NCBI GenBank assembly: GCA_036426205.1
Contig: CM071568.1
Location: forward strand, 214,315,245-214,379,244
Length of the DNA stretch: 64,000 nucleotides
From: Ascaphus truei
Taxonomy: Eukaryota > Chordata > Amphibia > Anura > Ascaphidae
Direction: 5' to 3'
The position numbers and the translations under genes are program-made. Each line of letters opens with the position of its first letter. The first letter of the stretch is position 1. Below are positions 1 through 10,320 of the stretch, in pieces. Below the pieces are notes generated by a model. That model was not told the origin of the DNA. It worked only from the letters and a program-made list of their open reading frames with translations, and did not search any database.

Positions 1-471
1 CTTGTGATGATGCCACAGACTTTTGTCTAGTTTAGAACCCATTATTTAATTTTTCATGTCTCTTTGGGTAATAACCAGCATACATTTCTACATACTTCTT
101 TCAGTTGTCTGAAGCATTTGAATTGTCTTCGCATTTAGGGTACAAGTTTCACATCCAATTGTGAGCTCAGGAAGAATACACTGGTCGAAAATTTTCTTCT
201 TAAGGCACCTTGGAAAGTTCCCTTGAAATATTGTCTTGTTTCTTCCAAATGCAATCTATCCCATCTCCATTCTCGTAATGATGTCATTCAAAAGGTGTCC
301 ATCCATTGTTATTTGCTGGTCAAGGTAGACATACTCTTTAACTTCTTCTAGTTATATTCCATTATCTTCAATCTTTGCAGACTTGACACATTTGTTGAAC
401 ATCACTTTGGTCTTGTTGAGATTCATATGGAGGCCCACATTCTTACTTGCTTTGTTGAGTTCTCCAATTTG

Positions 472-1104
472 TTACTGGAAGTCTTCTGTGGAAAAAATAA
501 CAATGTCATCTGCAAATCGTGGGTGACTCAAATATTCACTTTTGATTTTGATTCCTGTTTCTTCCCAATCTAATGTCTCGAATAATTCTTCAAGTGTTGC
601 TGTGAAAAGCTTTGGTGACATGGTGTCTCCCTGCTGCACTTCCTTACTCATCCTTATCTTGCTTGTATTTTCATGTAATCTAATGGTTGATGTGGCATTC
701 TGGTAAATGTTCATTATAATATGAACATTTGAACATTTTTTCTTCCTAATGCATCTGGGACCACTGAGGTGCAGACAGAATCAAATGTTTTTTTCGTAAT
801 CTATGAATCCTAAGTGAGTGATAGATCATATTCATTACTTTGGGAAATCTCTTCTTGTATGACTTGGATGTGATTCATTGTATCCACTGCTACATACCAC
901 TTGTTCTCTAGGCTGGGCAAAGTCCAGGATCTGTTGTAGCCGATTAGTGAGTATCTTTGTAAAAAAAAACTTGTAAATTATTGAAAGTAGACTGATTGGT
1001 CTGTAGTTCTTGAAGTCTTCTTTATCTCCTTTCTTGTAGATGAGGATAACTACTGTATGGCATTCCTCCAATGCTGTAAAATTTTCCTGTTTTTCAAGCA
1101 ACAT
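472..1104 (-). pseudogene. LINE reverse transcriptase fragments
   Basis: Two open stretches encode RT. 1104-835 carries the fingers motif with KNYRPISLLS and KILTNRLQ. 714-472 carries the palm with QGDTMSPKLFTA and the catalytic FADD (RFADDIVIFS). These are standard non-LTR RT blocks 0-5. Between them the frame is lost, so no continuous RT can be made. The protein would copy LINE RNA at a nicked genomic target. The QGDT-SPKLF wording is the form I associate with RTE-like LINEs rather than with L1 or CR1. No promoter or start codon of its own is visible. Confidence 0.78.
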
Positions 1105-1211
1105 ATAAAGAGTGTTGAAAGGATGTTTTCTACTTTTCCCCCAGCTTCTTTCAAGATTTCAGTTGTACAGATGCAGCCACGAGTATTACAACTCTTGGCT
1201 GGGAGAGTTTT

Positions 1212-1443
1212 GGGGCAGTCTCACAGTAAATGCCTCAACATTGTCTGAACATTGCCTCAACATTTCTGTGAGATTTTTAATTGGCCATCGGATTAACACA
1301 GCAGGGGTCCCTGCAGTCCCATTCAGTTTGAATGGGACTGCAGGGACCCCCCACTGTGTTAATCTGATGGGCTATTATGAATCCCACAGAAATGTTGAGG
1401 CAATGTTCAGACAATGTTGAGGCATTTACTGTTAGACAGCCCC
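1212..1443. mobile_element. Foldback MITE inserted in the LINE (hAT-like)
   Basis: The two halves are inverted copies of each other across almost the whole length. The ends read GGGGCAGTCT and AGACAGCCCC, and the centre folds on a short spacer near 1320-1335. The flanking octamers, AGAGTTTT on the left and AGAATCTT on the right, agree at 6 of 8 positions. That would fit an aged 8-bp hAT target duplication. No protein is encoded. Confidence 0.7.
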
Positions 1444-2345
1444 AGAATCTTCCAGAATTTCCCAGGTAAGTGTTCTAATACTGGTGGCTGCTTCAATAAG
1501 TCTATCTTCCCTGTGATCCTTCTCATTCTTCATGGATTGTATTACTTTTTACACTTCTTCTGGAAGGACGCATGGTACATCATTGGTGATTTCTTCTTTC
1601 TCGTCCTCTGCTGGATTATGACCTGTTTTATCTATGTTGGCATACAATTTCATGTAGAAGTCCTCAACTCTCTTTATGATACAGATGTAGCCAGCCTTAC
1701 TGTTCACGTGGCCGCGGGTAACATGCTGAGAAATCGAGGCACTGGGGAAGTTGACTGCTGCAACAGCGCTGTGAGTGGTCCATTCTTTTCAATGGGACCA
1801 CCTTCAGTGTTAATCCTTCCGGACACCTCTTATCTATTTGATTCAAGTTATTCCTTGTGGAGGGCTGTTTGCATATATATACATTTGAATATATTTGTTA
1901 TACATTGTTTTACACAGCTCTGCATATTCGATTCTTATTCCTGCATTTTGGGATTGCTTAATTTCCTGTCATTCCCTCATTAATTGTTTTATCTCATCAG
2001 ATATTTTCATATCATGTTTTTTTTTTGTTATAGATTTCTCAATTTTCTCCTGTGTTTTCAACTACAATCTTCATTGAGTTCTTCATAATCATTTGTTAAT
2101 GTATCCCCATGAATTGTGAGCATTTTTCAGTTCTCTGCTGTTATTCTTGTAGTTATTAATGTCGATTGCTTTTGTGTTCTTTTTAATCAGTTCTTTCGAA
2201 CTTCGCAGATGTAACTGCAGTGAACTAATCGATGATTACTCCTTATGTCAAAACGGTTAAGAACTGTGCAGTCTTCAATTACGTGTTTCTCTATAGTTAA
2301 GAGATAGAACATTTCATTCTTGTCTCCACTGTGTTCATTCCATGT

Positions 2346-2750
2346 CTATTTTCTATTTGCATTCTTCTTGAAGAATAAATTCATGATGTAGAAGTTTTCA
2401 TATTCTGCAAATTCTACCAGTCTGTGTCCATGTTCATTCCTGTTACCGTAGTCATACCAACTGATGACTTGTCTTTCTGATGTGCACCACTCTTTGAACT
2501 GAAATCTTCCATAACAATCTTGAAGAGACAATTTCCTTTGTTGTTAAATTGGTTGATTTCATAGTACAAAATCTGTCACTTCATTGTCTGCATGACTTGA
2601 TGTTAGAGCATACACTTCGATTATTTGAAGCCTGTATCTCTGTCAACTGAATGATGATTCTGGCTGCTCTACCTGATAAACTTACATACTATATGTTGTT
2701 TCACCATCTCTTATTAATGATTCTTCCATTATCTGTATACAACAATCAAC
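2346..2750 (-). pseudogene. LINE AP-like endonuclease fragment
   Basis: The open stretch at 2531-2346 reads YGNRNEHGHRLVEFAEYENF followed by a FFKKNANRK tail. This matches the segment of RTE-type apurinic-like endonucleases after the GDWN motif. More decayed endonuclease-like residues (SLSGRAARIIIQLTEI) can be read further upstream, to about 2750. Frameshifts and stops break it. It belongs to the same element as the RT pieces at 472-1104. The endonuclease would nick target DNA to prime reverse transcription. Confidence 0.68.
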
Positions 2751-2832
2751 AGAGAAGCCCAATGCTACATTCAACATGACAAAAATACACAGTAAAATAC
2801 TTATATATTCTCTTGAAAATGGGTCATTCAGT

Positions 2833-3414
2833 TTAACCCTTTGGCCAAAGCATTGTTAGCCTGCGAGCCACGACAAGGCAGACCCAGTTCACAGGTCCTA
2901 ACACTACCAGATAAAATACTAATATACGTTTATTAGGACTAAAATTCTCACTTACCTCTATTAGGAGGGAGCAAGACCAATATTGGATCTATATCCAGTA
3001 AAATGAAAAGGACCTGCTGACCTGCTGACTTGGGAAGTGGGGAGGGCGGGCTTAAAACCTGGGAGGGAGGGGCCACTAATCTCCAACAGCTGAGACAGCT
3101 GAAAATAAGTTAGCAAACAACACACAGAACCCCAGCAAGATCCCTCTTAAAATATGTGTAAGTTTTATTATATTCACAAGGGAATTGTGCACCCTCAGTT
3201 TGCCTCTCAGTAAGGTAACTATGATACTGGCTTCAGCCAGATTTTAATTGCACTATTCACATAAACTTATGTTTATATATTCCCTTCAGGGCTTTTACAC
3301 ATTTTTTCACCAGTCCATGGGACAACTATTACATATATTCAGTGTAGGTACCTGCATACGGTTATGCCTTGTCATGGGATGCAGGCTTATAAATGCTTTG
3401 GCCAAAGCGTTTAA
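2833..3414. mobile_element. piggyBac-type nonautonomous element with TTAA flanks
   Basis: Both ends carry TTAA (2833-2836 and 3411-3414). The left terminus reads CCCTTTGGCCAAAGCAT and the right terminus is its imperfect inverse. The inverted repeats extend inward for about 75 bp, including a shared GACAAGGCA block. TTAA duplication with a CCY start is the piggyBac signature. The interior is noncoding and about 580 bp in total. Each terminal repeat itself contains the palindrome TTTGGCCAAA. Confidence 0.75.
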
Positions 3415-3779
3415 CAAAATAACCATTTTTTCATGAGATTATTATTTTATTTTAGCTTAATTGATAGGAGCGCAGGAGTCATTCTTTTTGTTTTTCTATA
3501 TGTAAGGCCTATCTTTTTATCAGCAGCAAACTTCTATAGTGAGGAGCACGGTATTATATACAGTTCCTCTATATCAGCACCTCACAATAACTATGTGATT
3601 TTATCTGCATTAGATACACAAAAAGTTAAATAATTTTATACATTAGCTAAAGATGCACCTGTGGGTGTACAAACAAGATGTGACCAAGTAAATCACAGTT
3701 TTTAAAAAGTAAGAATGTCTAGTCAAGTAATATTATCAAAATATTAGTTTCTTATTAGTATAGTATACCACAATAATGT
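3415..3779. other. No feature recognised
   Basis: AT-rich sequence with short unmatched open frames. I see nothing that supports a gene or a named repeat. Confidence 0.4.
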
Positions 3780-3851
3780 GCGGGGGAGGGGGCGCGAGCC
3801 GGAGGGGAGAGAAGACAGGGGGGCACATGAAAGTAAGTTTGCGCACCCCTG
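3780..3851. mobile_element. hAT-like MITE, right end only
   Basis: It ends in GTTTGCGCACCCCTG, the inverse of the CAGGGGTGCGCAAAC terminus seen in better copies at 40910-41221 and 41994-42291. The preceding G-rich block is typical of this family. The left end is missing. Confidence 0.55.
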
Positions 3852-3859
3852 CTCTAGGA

Positions 3860-4529
3860 GATATTCTACTGACTACAAGGGTTGCTGGTGCACATACCTG
3901 TGAGGGTAAGGAGAGCTGAGTTGATCTGCGGTATAGTGGAGATCAGGACAGGCTTTTGTTGATCCTTGAGATTCTTTCATGGTGCTAGCGCCTCCAGTTG
4001 TAGCGGACTCCAGGGTTCCAGAGATCAGCCCCCACCACAACATACCTTCCATCTGCCCAGGCACTGACACTCAGACAGAGGTATAAAAGAACCAGGGCTT
4101 TATTAGCATTCACTGCACATGATGGTGATACAGCGTTGCAGGATTTCCTAGGATTCAGTCCTATGGATGGTGCTGGACCTCCAATGGTATAGGGTCCTGT
4201 CTCTAAATCAGATGTTCCACCAGCCCCAAGGGCTGAGGGGGGGGGGGGCATGCTTATCGCCGATGGGAGAGGCTTACAACCCTACCAGTCTCTTCAACCT
4301 TCAGACTGGTTCTGACTAAATGTTAGGCACTTCCTCTCTGAGATCTGGAAGGGGAGGGCCTAAGGTCTGCATCATTATTGGCTGCTTGCAAACACCAGGT
4401 GTCTCTTCTGTCACTCAGAGAGTAGCAGGAGGGGGTCAAAAGCCCCTAAAATGGGCCTGTCATAGCCTGTAGCTATCAGGACTTACATGACAGGAGGCAG
4501 AGAGGCAGACTGGACCAGCCTGGGCTACA
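3860..4529 (-). mobile_element. Gypsy-like solo or truncated LTR
   Basis: On the minus strand the LTR starts TGTAGCCCAGG at 4529, directly after a purine tract (GGGGAGAG) that looks like a polypurine tract. An AATAAA signal lies near 4100. The R-U5-like GGAGGCGCTAG block near 3990 recurs in other LTRs of this window. The left boundary is approximate. No internal coding region is attached. Confidence 0.6.
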
Positions 4530-5087
4530 CTCTCCCCAAGGTGGAAATTTCCATGTCCTCACTGGAACCACTGATTGCACCATTCATCAGTCTGTATCCT
4601 GCAAAATAATACATCTATACATAGCAGATAGTACAACATAACCATATATTTCAAAGAAACCCATCTCACTCACTGATTACAGCGGTGATAGTCTAACTCT
4701 TTTTAACTTAAAGAGTATGGTAGCTATTTGTAATACTTTGGATCTCCTAACCACGGAGGTATAGAACCACACCAAGCCAGGCCCGGCAGAAATAGGGCAA
4801 ATGGCCACAGCTTCCATGGATACAATGGAGTGGTCACAGCACTGTCCCGAAGCGGGGCCTGAGAAGGAACATATCCACTGAAGGCCAGGGATTGAAGCCT
4901 GATAATAGCCTGAACAGGGGTAGCATGGGAGGGAACATGGGGTGGTAGGGTCGGTGGTGGGGGCATAGCAGAGTCCATGGTCTGTCCTGCATAGCGGGGC
5001 TATCCTTTGACCCATGGAGGTGACAAGGGCATGGTGGCAGGGACACGATGACCCTCTCCCATATAGTGGGACACATAGCAGGGGGCA
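4530..5087. other. Probable LTR-flanking and PLE leader sequence, noncoding
   Basis: The 4680-5087 part is G-rich with short repeated phrases such as CATAGCRGGG, and it runs directly into the hammerhead motif at 5095. Open frames here (4677-5165, minus) are proline- and cysteine-rich with no recognisable domain. I treat them as chance. Confidence 0.4.
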
Positions 5088-5094
5088 CTGGGTG

Positions 5095-5136
5095 ACCTTT
5101 GAGAAAGCGCACACTTGCGTGAAACGTATGTCAGGT
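5095..5136 (+). ncRNA. Hammerhead ribozyme, PLE type, variant core
   Basis: Stem I is ACCT (5095-5098) with AGGT (5133-5136). The core reads TTGAGAA where the consensus is CTGANGA. Stem II is GCGCA (5107-5111) with TGCGT (5116-5120). GAAA is at 5121-5124. Stem III is A-U plus C-G closing a GTAT loop, and the cleavage nucleotide is C5132. PLEs are known to carry type I hammerheads with such short stem III. The same TTGA-AA core recurs at 63437-63480. Activity is uncertain because of the core changes. Confidence 0.6.
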
Positions 5137-5511
5137 AGGAGGTGACTGTGATGTGACGTCACCACGCGGAAGTTCCTTCAGGAGAATTGAATATGAAAGA
5201 CTCAAACGCTACAAACACTGTCAGATGCATGATTCAGATAAGTTAAACTGTCCCTGTATTATTACGAAGGTGGACATGTCATGGTTAAAAGATACATGTT
5301 AACACTATGTTTAATAACATTGAAAACTGAACATGCTATATACTAAACATGTGGGGAAATATACACCAGCACATTTAATGCCATTAACAGCTATCGCTTT
5401 AACTTAGGAAATCTTTGAGTTAAGCTGCAATAACTACATGTGCCTGTAACAGAAAGTGCTCCTGGTTTAGAGGTCATTGATTTAGTGTTAACCTCTAGTT
5501 ACATTATATTT

Positions 5512-6265
5512 ATAGGGCTATAACGGGAAGAGGTCCTTTTGAATCACGCCCCAAGGTATAAGACTACTTGATAGAGTGTGCCTTTATATTATTTGTAATA
5601 AGATACCAGAATTACTTTAGAATTAATTATTAAACTACTTACAGCGACTCTGAGAAAGATATGGGTCCTGATTGTATATTAAGCAATGGGACATATGATT
5701 AAAGCACTTTTTAGACACACGTATTGGCATTTTTGTAACATCATAAACGCATGTTGACACTATATTTGCTTAAACAAATAGTAGCATTGCAAGTATCTCT
5801 TTCCCAGCCAAACTGACACAGGGTATACGCACAGCAGGCTGAGCAGACATCTAATTAATGAGTGAGAAACAGCACTGGCTGATCTCCAGTCATCTAACAT
5901 TATACACAATATGTGTCTAAAAATGCATGTATATCTGCATACTCTGAGATATCGCCACCTCAATTTTTTGAATTGGTAAATATTGGCTATTGTGTCCAAA
6001 TATTTGGTTAGAACCACAGTATACACTTTTCACCAACTAGTGCTATTTCTAATAATATGGTATTGGCACATGGTACCTTTATAATTTGAGGGGCTTTAAT
6101 TGGATGCGGCCTGTGAACCGCGCCCTGAGGCATAAGAATACACTTGGTAGAGTGTGCCTCAAAAGTAAGTGTACCAATTATACCACAAGGGGCTATAACT
6201 TAATGTGGTCTTTGAACTGCGCCCTGAGGCATAGAAACACCAGATATGGTGTGCCTTTAAGCATC
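5512..6265 (+). repeat. Three dispersed copies of a hairpin repeat
   Basis: A block built on GGGCTATAAC, GGCCTTTGAACCGCGCC and GTGTGCCTTT recurs at about 5512-5590, 6088-6162 and 6188-6262, with a fainter trace near 6337. Copies 2 and 3 fold into a two-part hairpin. Outer arms are GAGGC with GCCTC or GCCTT. Inner arms are ACACT/AGTGT in copy 2 (6140-6144 and 6151-6155) and ACACC/GGTGT in copy 3 (6237-6241 and 6248-6252). It lies downstream of the PLE ribozyme, so I read it as PLE leader. Confidence 0.6.
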
Positions 6266-6369
6266 AACCATTAGGGTTGTTAACTGTGTTCTAAGTTATA
6301 TTAGATTTAACACTATTATAAGTCAAACATTTCTGTGGCTTTTGAACCAGTTCATGAGGTGGTGAGATA

Positions 6370-7100
6370 TTAGGTTTAATATGGAGACATACAGTAGACC
6401 TTACAGTTATTCCTTGAAAACTTTACTGGAATATAATTGATAGTGTGTGTAACCAGGTGGACAGTATTGTGCTGGGAAGTGATACTTCATGTATAGTGAT
6501 ATTTAGGTACATATTTCATTCTCACGCAGATAGCGGGATCTATGTGAACCCCTAAAATAACTGGAGGGGTTTAGAGAATCTTAGGAGGATTATTCACGGT
6601 AGATAGATAAATGTGAATAAATCATTAGACCCTGATTTAACAGCTGTTGCCTAATCCAAGTGTAGCAGCGTGATACAAGAAAACTTTTTATTCATTATGC
6701 TCAGATGTCACAAAGAAACTAATTTTCTGTAACATATAAAGCCTTGGCATGATTTTTTGTGTCTTTTTGTGTATTTTACTGGTGTCAACAGTTCACCTAG
6801 CATCACATTATAGTATAAATCCAGGTATGTATTAGACTGAGCATACAGAGACCAACAGGTCTCACATGAATATAATAAGTTTTTATTTTGATCTTAATAA
6901 AAAAGACAAATATCAAGACAAATCAATTACCATATCTCTGCTAAAAGTGACACTTGTATAACTAAGAGTTCTAGTGGATAGCGGTTATATAGGGACAGGT
7001 CCTGGATGCATATACCTAATCCCTCTTTCCAATCTCATTTTTAATACTCAGTAAAAGGGTTTTAGATTTAAATAACTATTACACATGCTCACACAGTGAG
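6370..7100. other. No gene recognised
   Basis: AT-rich noncoding sequence, probably old PLE or other repeat leader. I see no domain, long inverted repeat or target duplication. Confidence 0.35.
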
Positions 7101-7117
7101 TGCATTCTGAAGGGTAC

Positions 7118-7746
7118 TTATTTTCTCTCCATTGCTAATACCTTTAGTCCTATATTGCATCTCTGTGTTACTACTATTTTTCTATCTTTAATTGCTATAG
7201 GCTGATGCGGACATATCCCCATTCTCTCTACCCTATCCCATTCTGCATGGGCATTGGGTGGAAGCAAGCTCCCACTCGCTGCTGACTCTAGCGGTGGTGC
7301 AGATGGCTTCATAGCCTCCGCGGATGCCATCTTGGTGACGTCATCTGCCATCAACAGTCTCACGAGACCACTGGGAAGGCCCAAGACCGGCGGCGGTGAC
7401 AATGTCCCATCCGGTTGAACTGGAAGTTCATCATCACGTGGCGCACCGGATAAGGCCACACTCGGTGCCTCCTCCACAATGGAACCCTGCAAAGCAGAGA
7501 GAGCGGGAATCTCACTGGACGGCAGGTATGCGAGGTCCCTGGATTCCTCCACAGGGAGGTCTGGAGCAGTGCTGATGACATCAGGGGTCGCAGAGCTCCT
7601 CTGATGAACCAGAACCTCCACAGCCTCTCGGATGGAAGCATCTGGACCGAGCTTCGCTGGACACGGTAAGTGGTAGATGGGCTCTTCTCCTCAGGTTCCA
7701 CCTGGTAGATGTCATCATGGACAGCAACGGATGGTGACACCTCCAC
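7118..7746 (-). other. Unassigned overlapping open frames, GC-rich
   Basis: Two overlapping minus-strand open frames (167 and 128 codons) lie in a GC-richer block. The longer is rich in Pro, Ser, Ala and acidic residues and has no domain I recognise. It abuts the PLE RT remnant at about 7785 and could be PLE 5' sequence or part of another element. Length and composition alone do not make it a gene. I would not assign a function. Confidence 0.25.
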
Positions 7747-7784
7747 CAGGACGCGATGCTGGGGCTAGTCAGTCACCCAGACAA

Positions 7785-9090
7785 CCAATTCTTATAGAGC
7801 TCCCTTGCTCTATAATTGTGAATTCACAATTTTTTTTACAGATATGTGGAACGGCGATGGGCACCAGGTTCGCCCCGAGTTATGCTAATTTATTTATGGA
7901 CAGTTGGGAAGAAGATTATGTTTGGAACAACTGTCCTCTCGGGGCCCACCTGGTGCTCTGGCGCCGTTTCATAGATGATGTGATTTTTATTTGGTCTGGT
8001 AGCCAGGAGCAGTTAGATTTGTTTTTTGTTTATATTTATAATAATGATAGGGATCTTTCATTTACTTTTAATCACAATAAACAACAAATAGAATTCTTGG
8101 ACCTTAATATCTCTGTGAATAATAATAAGATCCAGACAAAGACTTATTTTAAATCTGTTCAGGCGAACAATTACCTTATGGCGGACAGCCAGCATAATCC
8201 TGGCTGGATACGCAATATTCCTAAGGGACAGCTCATTCGCCTGAAGCGCACCTTCTCAAATCAGGAGGAGTTTGCTATTCAGGCGAGTGAGCTGAAGGAA
8301 AAATTTCGGATTAGAAATATCCTGAAAAACTGCTTGCGGAAGCATCTCTGCAGGTAGACAAAATGGAGAGGAATACCCTTTTAGAATATAAGAATCAGAA
8401 TACACTAAAAGACGAAGAACCTAAAGGAAATTTGGCCTTCGTTACACAATATAACGAAATGGCACCGAAAATGTGCCAGATTTTTAATAAGCATTGGCCA
8501 ATTCTTCTGAGTGATAACACATTGGCACACTGTCTTCCAACAAGACCTAATATTATTTTTACAAAAGCTTCAAATATTAAATCTCGTTTGGCACCTAGTT
8601 GTCCTTTAGATCACTTTTAAATCTATATCAACAAATACCAGTAAGGGCTTTTTTAAATGTACTAAATGCACTGCTTGCTCCTTTAGCAGTAACACTAAAA
8701 CCTTTACATCCAATGTGACTTCCAAAATCTATACCATAAAATCTTTAATTAATTGTCATACTTCCTTTGTGATTTATTTATTGCAGTGCCCCTGCAGGCT
8801 ACAATATGTGGGCTGAACAGGGAGATGCTACCAAAGAAGGGTATATGAACACATTTACAATATTAATAGAGGTCTAACGACACATAGTGTTTCCCACCAT
8901 TTTCTCACACACCATAACCAGAATCCGGTTGGACTAAAATGTCAAGCTATTGAGACAGTGCCGGCCAGTTGGAGGGGGGGGAATAAGCTCAATCAGATTA
9001 GTAGGCGTGAAGCCTATTGGATTTATGAGCTGAAAACCCTTTCTCCTAATGGCCTTAACATTGATTTTGAATTAGCAGTCTTTTTAAAAT
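7785..9090 (+). pseudogene. Penelope-like element RT and GIY-YIG endonuclease, broken
   Basis: The first part encodes the palm of a PLE reverse transcriptase: CGTAMGTRFAPSYANLF, then FIDDVIFIW with the catalytic DD at 7974-7979, then EFLDLNISV. Frame changes follow near 8355 and 8620. After the second, a CTKCTAC zinc-like motif leads into the GIY-YIG endonuclease (YLLQCPCRLQYVG at about 8775-8815, then HSVSHHF and ISRREAYWIYELKTLSPNGL). A TGA follows YVG. The order RT, Cys motif, GIY-YIG is the PLE signature. The N-terminal RT part is missing. The family uses both activities for target-primed insertion. This copy is dead. Confidence 0.85.
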
Positions 9091-9120
9091 AATATTTATA
9101 TTTTTACATAATTTATTTTT

Positions 9121-9476
9121 TATAATAATAATTGATAGCTTTTATGTACACTTTTTTATGATAGACTACTAATAGTATGTCACTTCTCCTCTATCCATCT
9201 GGTTAACGTGCTTTTTTATATGACTATGATTATTATTAGTATGTTAGGATAGGATGTATAATATATGTTGATTTTTTATTATATAACTTCATGTGTGTTT
9301 ATTCCAGGTTCTTCTGTGTGTATTAGAATTATTATGTGTGATCGTTTGTTAATTGTTATGATTGTTAGTAAGGCTGTGTTTACATTTTGACATGACTGAC
9401 AGCCATTTAGATCAATCACAGTAGGTGATTTGGATATGGGTAGTCCTTTTGTTATCCAATAGCATTAGTCCTGTCA

Positions 9477-9480
<4 letters not shown>
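9121..9480 (+). other. PLE 3' flank, noncoding
   Basis: AT-rich sequence between the GIY-YIG stop and an AT microsatellite. It is probably PLE 3' untranslated sequence, and no other signal was seen. Confidence 0.4.

Positions 9481-9521
<41 letters not shown>
9480..9521. repeat. (AT)n microsatellite
   Basis: About 42 bp of alternating AT. With the AT tract at 10030-10062 it brackets the 404-bp-unit ribozyme repeat, as if that repeat had inserted into one AT tract. Confidence 0.9.
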
Positions 9522-9525
<4 letters not shown>

Positions 9526-10028
9526 AATATAACTGTATGCTCATCTGCATGTCTTAGGCAGGTCTGCAACCCCGCCTTTCCCCATTATCACCCAGCATAC
9601 AGCACTTCCACTGCAGCAAGGGATTCTGGGAAATGACATGCAAATGAGCACACAGTGTCACTTTTTGCCTCAATAACCATTTTTAACATGGTTCCCTATA
9701 GGATTAAGCTTGCTGCATGGTCACAGCTTTGAGCACAGCCAGGGTTAAGGTGCATACCCAGAAAACCACCCACAGACAGCTGTTTCGACCTTGATGGGTC
9801 TCATCAGTGTGGGGTTGATTTTACTGGGAATGCAAGAGAGGCTATGGGATAGGCTAAACCATAATACTGAGTTAAGTTATGGTGAGTAAAAAAAGTGACA
9901 AAAACCCTCCACAGGAAAGCAAATATGCAAATATAACTGTATGCTCATCTGCATGTCTAAGGCAGGTCTGCAACCCCGCCTTTCCCCATTATCACCCAGC
10001 ATATAGCACTTCCACTGCAGCAAGGGAT

Positions 10029-10029
<1 letters not shown>
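9521..10029 (-). mobile_element. Retrozyme-like noncoding element, 404-bp unit plus 105-bp partial unit
   Basis: The sequence from ATGCAAATATAACTG at 9521 starts again at 9925, so the period is 404 bp. The second copy runs to 10029. The two copies differ at only a few positions. The unit has no open frame of note and carries one near-ideal type I hammerhead on the minus strand (9769-9813). AT tracts flank both sides. A diverged element at 46797-47330 has the same 404-bp period and the same ribozyme position. Animal retrozymes are described as small noncoding tandem-repeat retroelements with type I hammerheads. The assignment here is inference from that architecture. Confidence 0.65.
9769..9813 (-). 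ncRNA. Type I hammerhead ribozyme, intact core
   Basis: On the minus strand: stem I CCCACA (9813-9808) pairs fully with TGTGGG (9774-9769). The core is CTGATGA (9807-9801). Stem II is GACC/GGTC with a 6-base loop. GAAA is at 9786-9783. Stem III is A-U and C-G with an AGCT loop, and the cleavage nucleotide is C (complement of 9775). Every conserved core base is present. This is the best ribozyme candidate in the window. Confidence 0.82.
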
Positions 10030-10060
<31 letters not shown>

Positions 10061-10062
10061 CT
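10030..10062. repeat. (AT)n microsatellite
   Basis: Alternating AT tract, the right partner of 9480-9521 around the retrozyme-like element. Confidence 0.9.
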
Positions 10063-10077
10063 AAGTGATTATTTCCC

Positions 10078-10108
10078 CTGAAGAAGTGCGCATGCGCACG
10101 AACGCGTT
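10078..10108 (+). ncRNA. Hammerhead ribozyme, PLE type, one core base short
   Basis: CTGAAGA (10078-10084) matches CTGANGA. Stem II is a perfect 7-bp palindrome (10086-10099). GAA at 10100-10102 is followed directly by CGCGTT, so the A expected at position 15.1 is missing. Stem I is CCC/GGG. The cleavage site would be after T10108. Probably weak or inactive. Confidence 0.6.
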
Positions 10109-10276
10109 GGGCAGTTCATTTGAGTTATTTTTAGCACTGTGGCAGGACTGCAAGAACGCAGCCGCAGATTCACATTGAGAGGAGTTTGGTGTTTGTCCCG
10201 CCTCTGGTGACGCATTTCCGGCTACGGACTGTCAGTCATCTCGTGGAGAGCTCCAGAGCTCCAGATTTACCCCCAG

Positions 10277-10320
10277 GTGACGCACATCCGGTCGCGGGCG
10301 ACGCACATCCGGTCGCGGGG
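10277..10320 (+). repeat. 22-bp tandem duplication
   Basis: GACGCACATCCGGTCGCGGG occurs twice back to back inside the PLE leader. CpG-rich. Confidence 0.8.

Larger units (their letters stand above)
1..2760 (-). mobile_element. RTE-like non-LTR retrotransposon, decayed and cut by the window edge
   Basis: Read on the minus strand, this stretch gives pieces of an APE-type endonuclease followed by a reverse transcriptase, in the order expected for one LINE. The endonuclease end lies near 2750-2340, RT fingers near 1104-835, RT palm near 714-472, and thumb-like sequence runs on to position 1. Stops and frameshifts separate the pieces, so it is dead. The 5' part before the endonuclease is missing and the 3' end lies outside the window. 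A 232-bp MITE (1212-1443) interrupts it, and another foreign block may sit near 1665-1830. Clade assignment to RTE rests on the wording of the RT and endonuclease motifs and is moderate. Confidence 0.75.

Noticed and set aside
4677..5165. 162-codon minus-strand open frame
   Set aside because: No domain, lies in repeated G-rich leader sequence and overlaps a hammerhead on the other strand.
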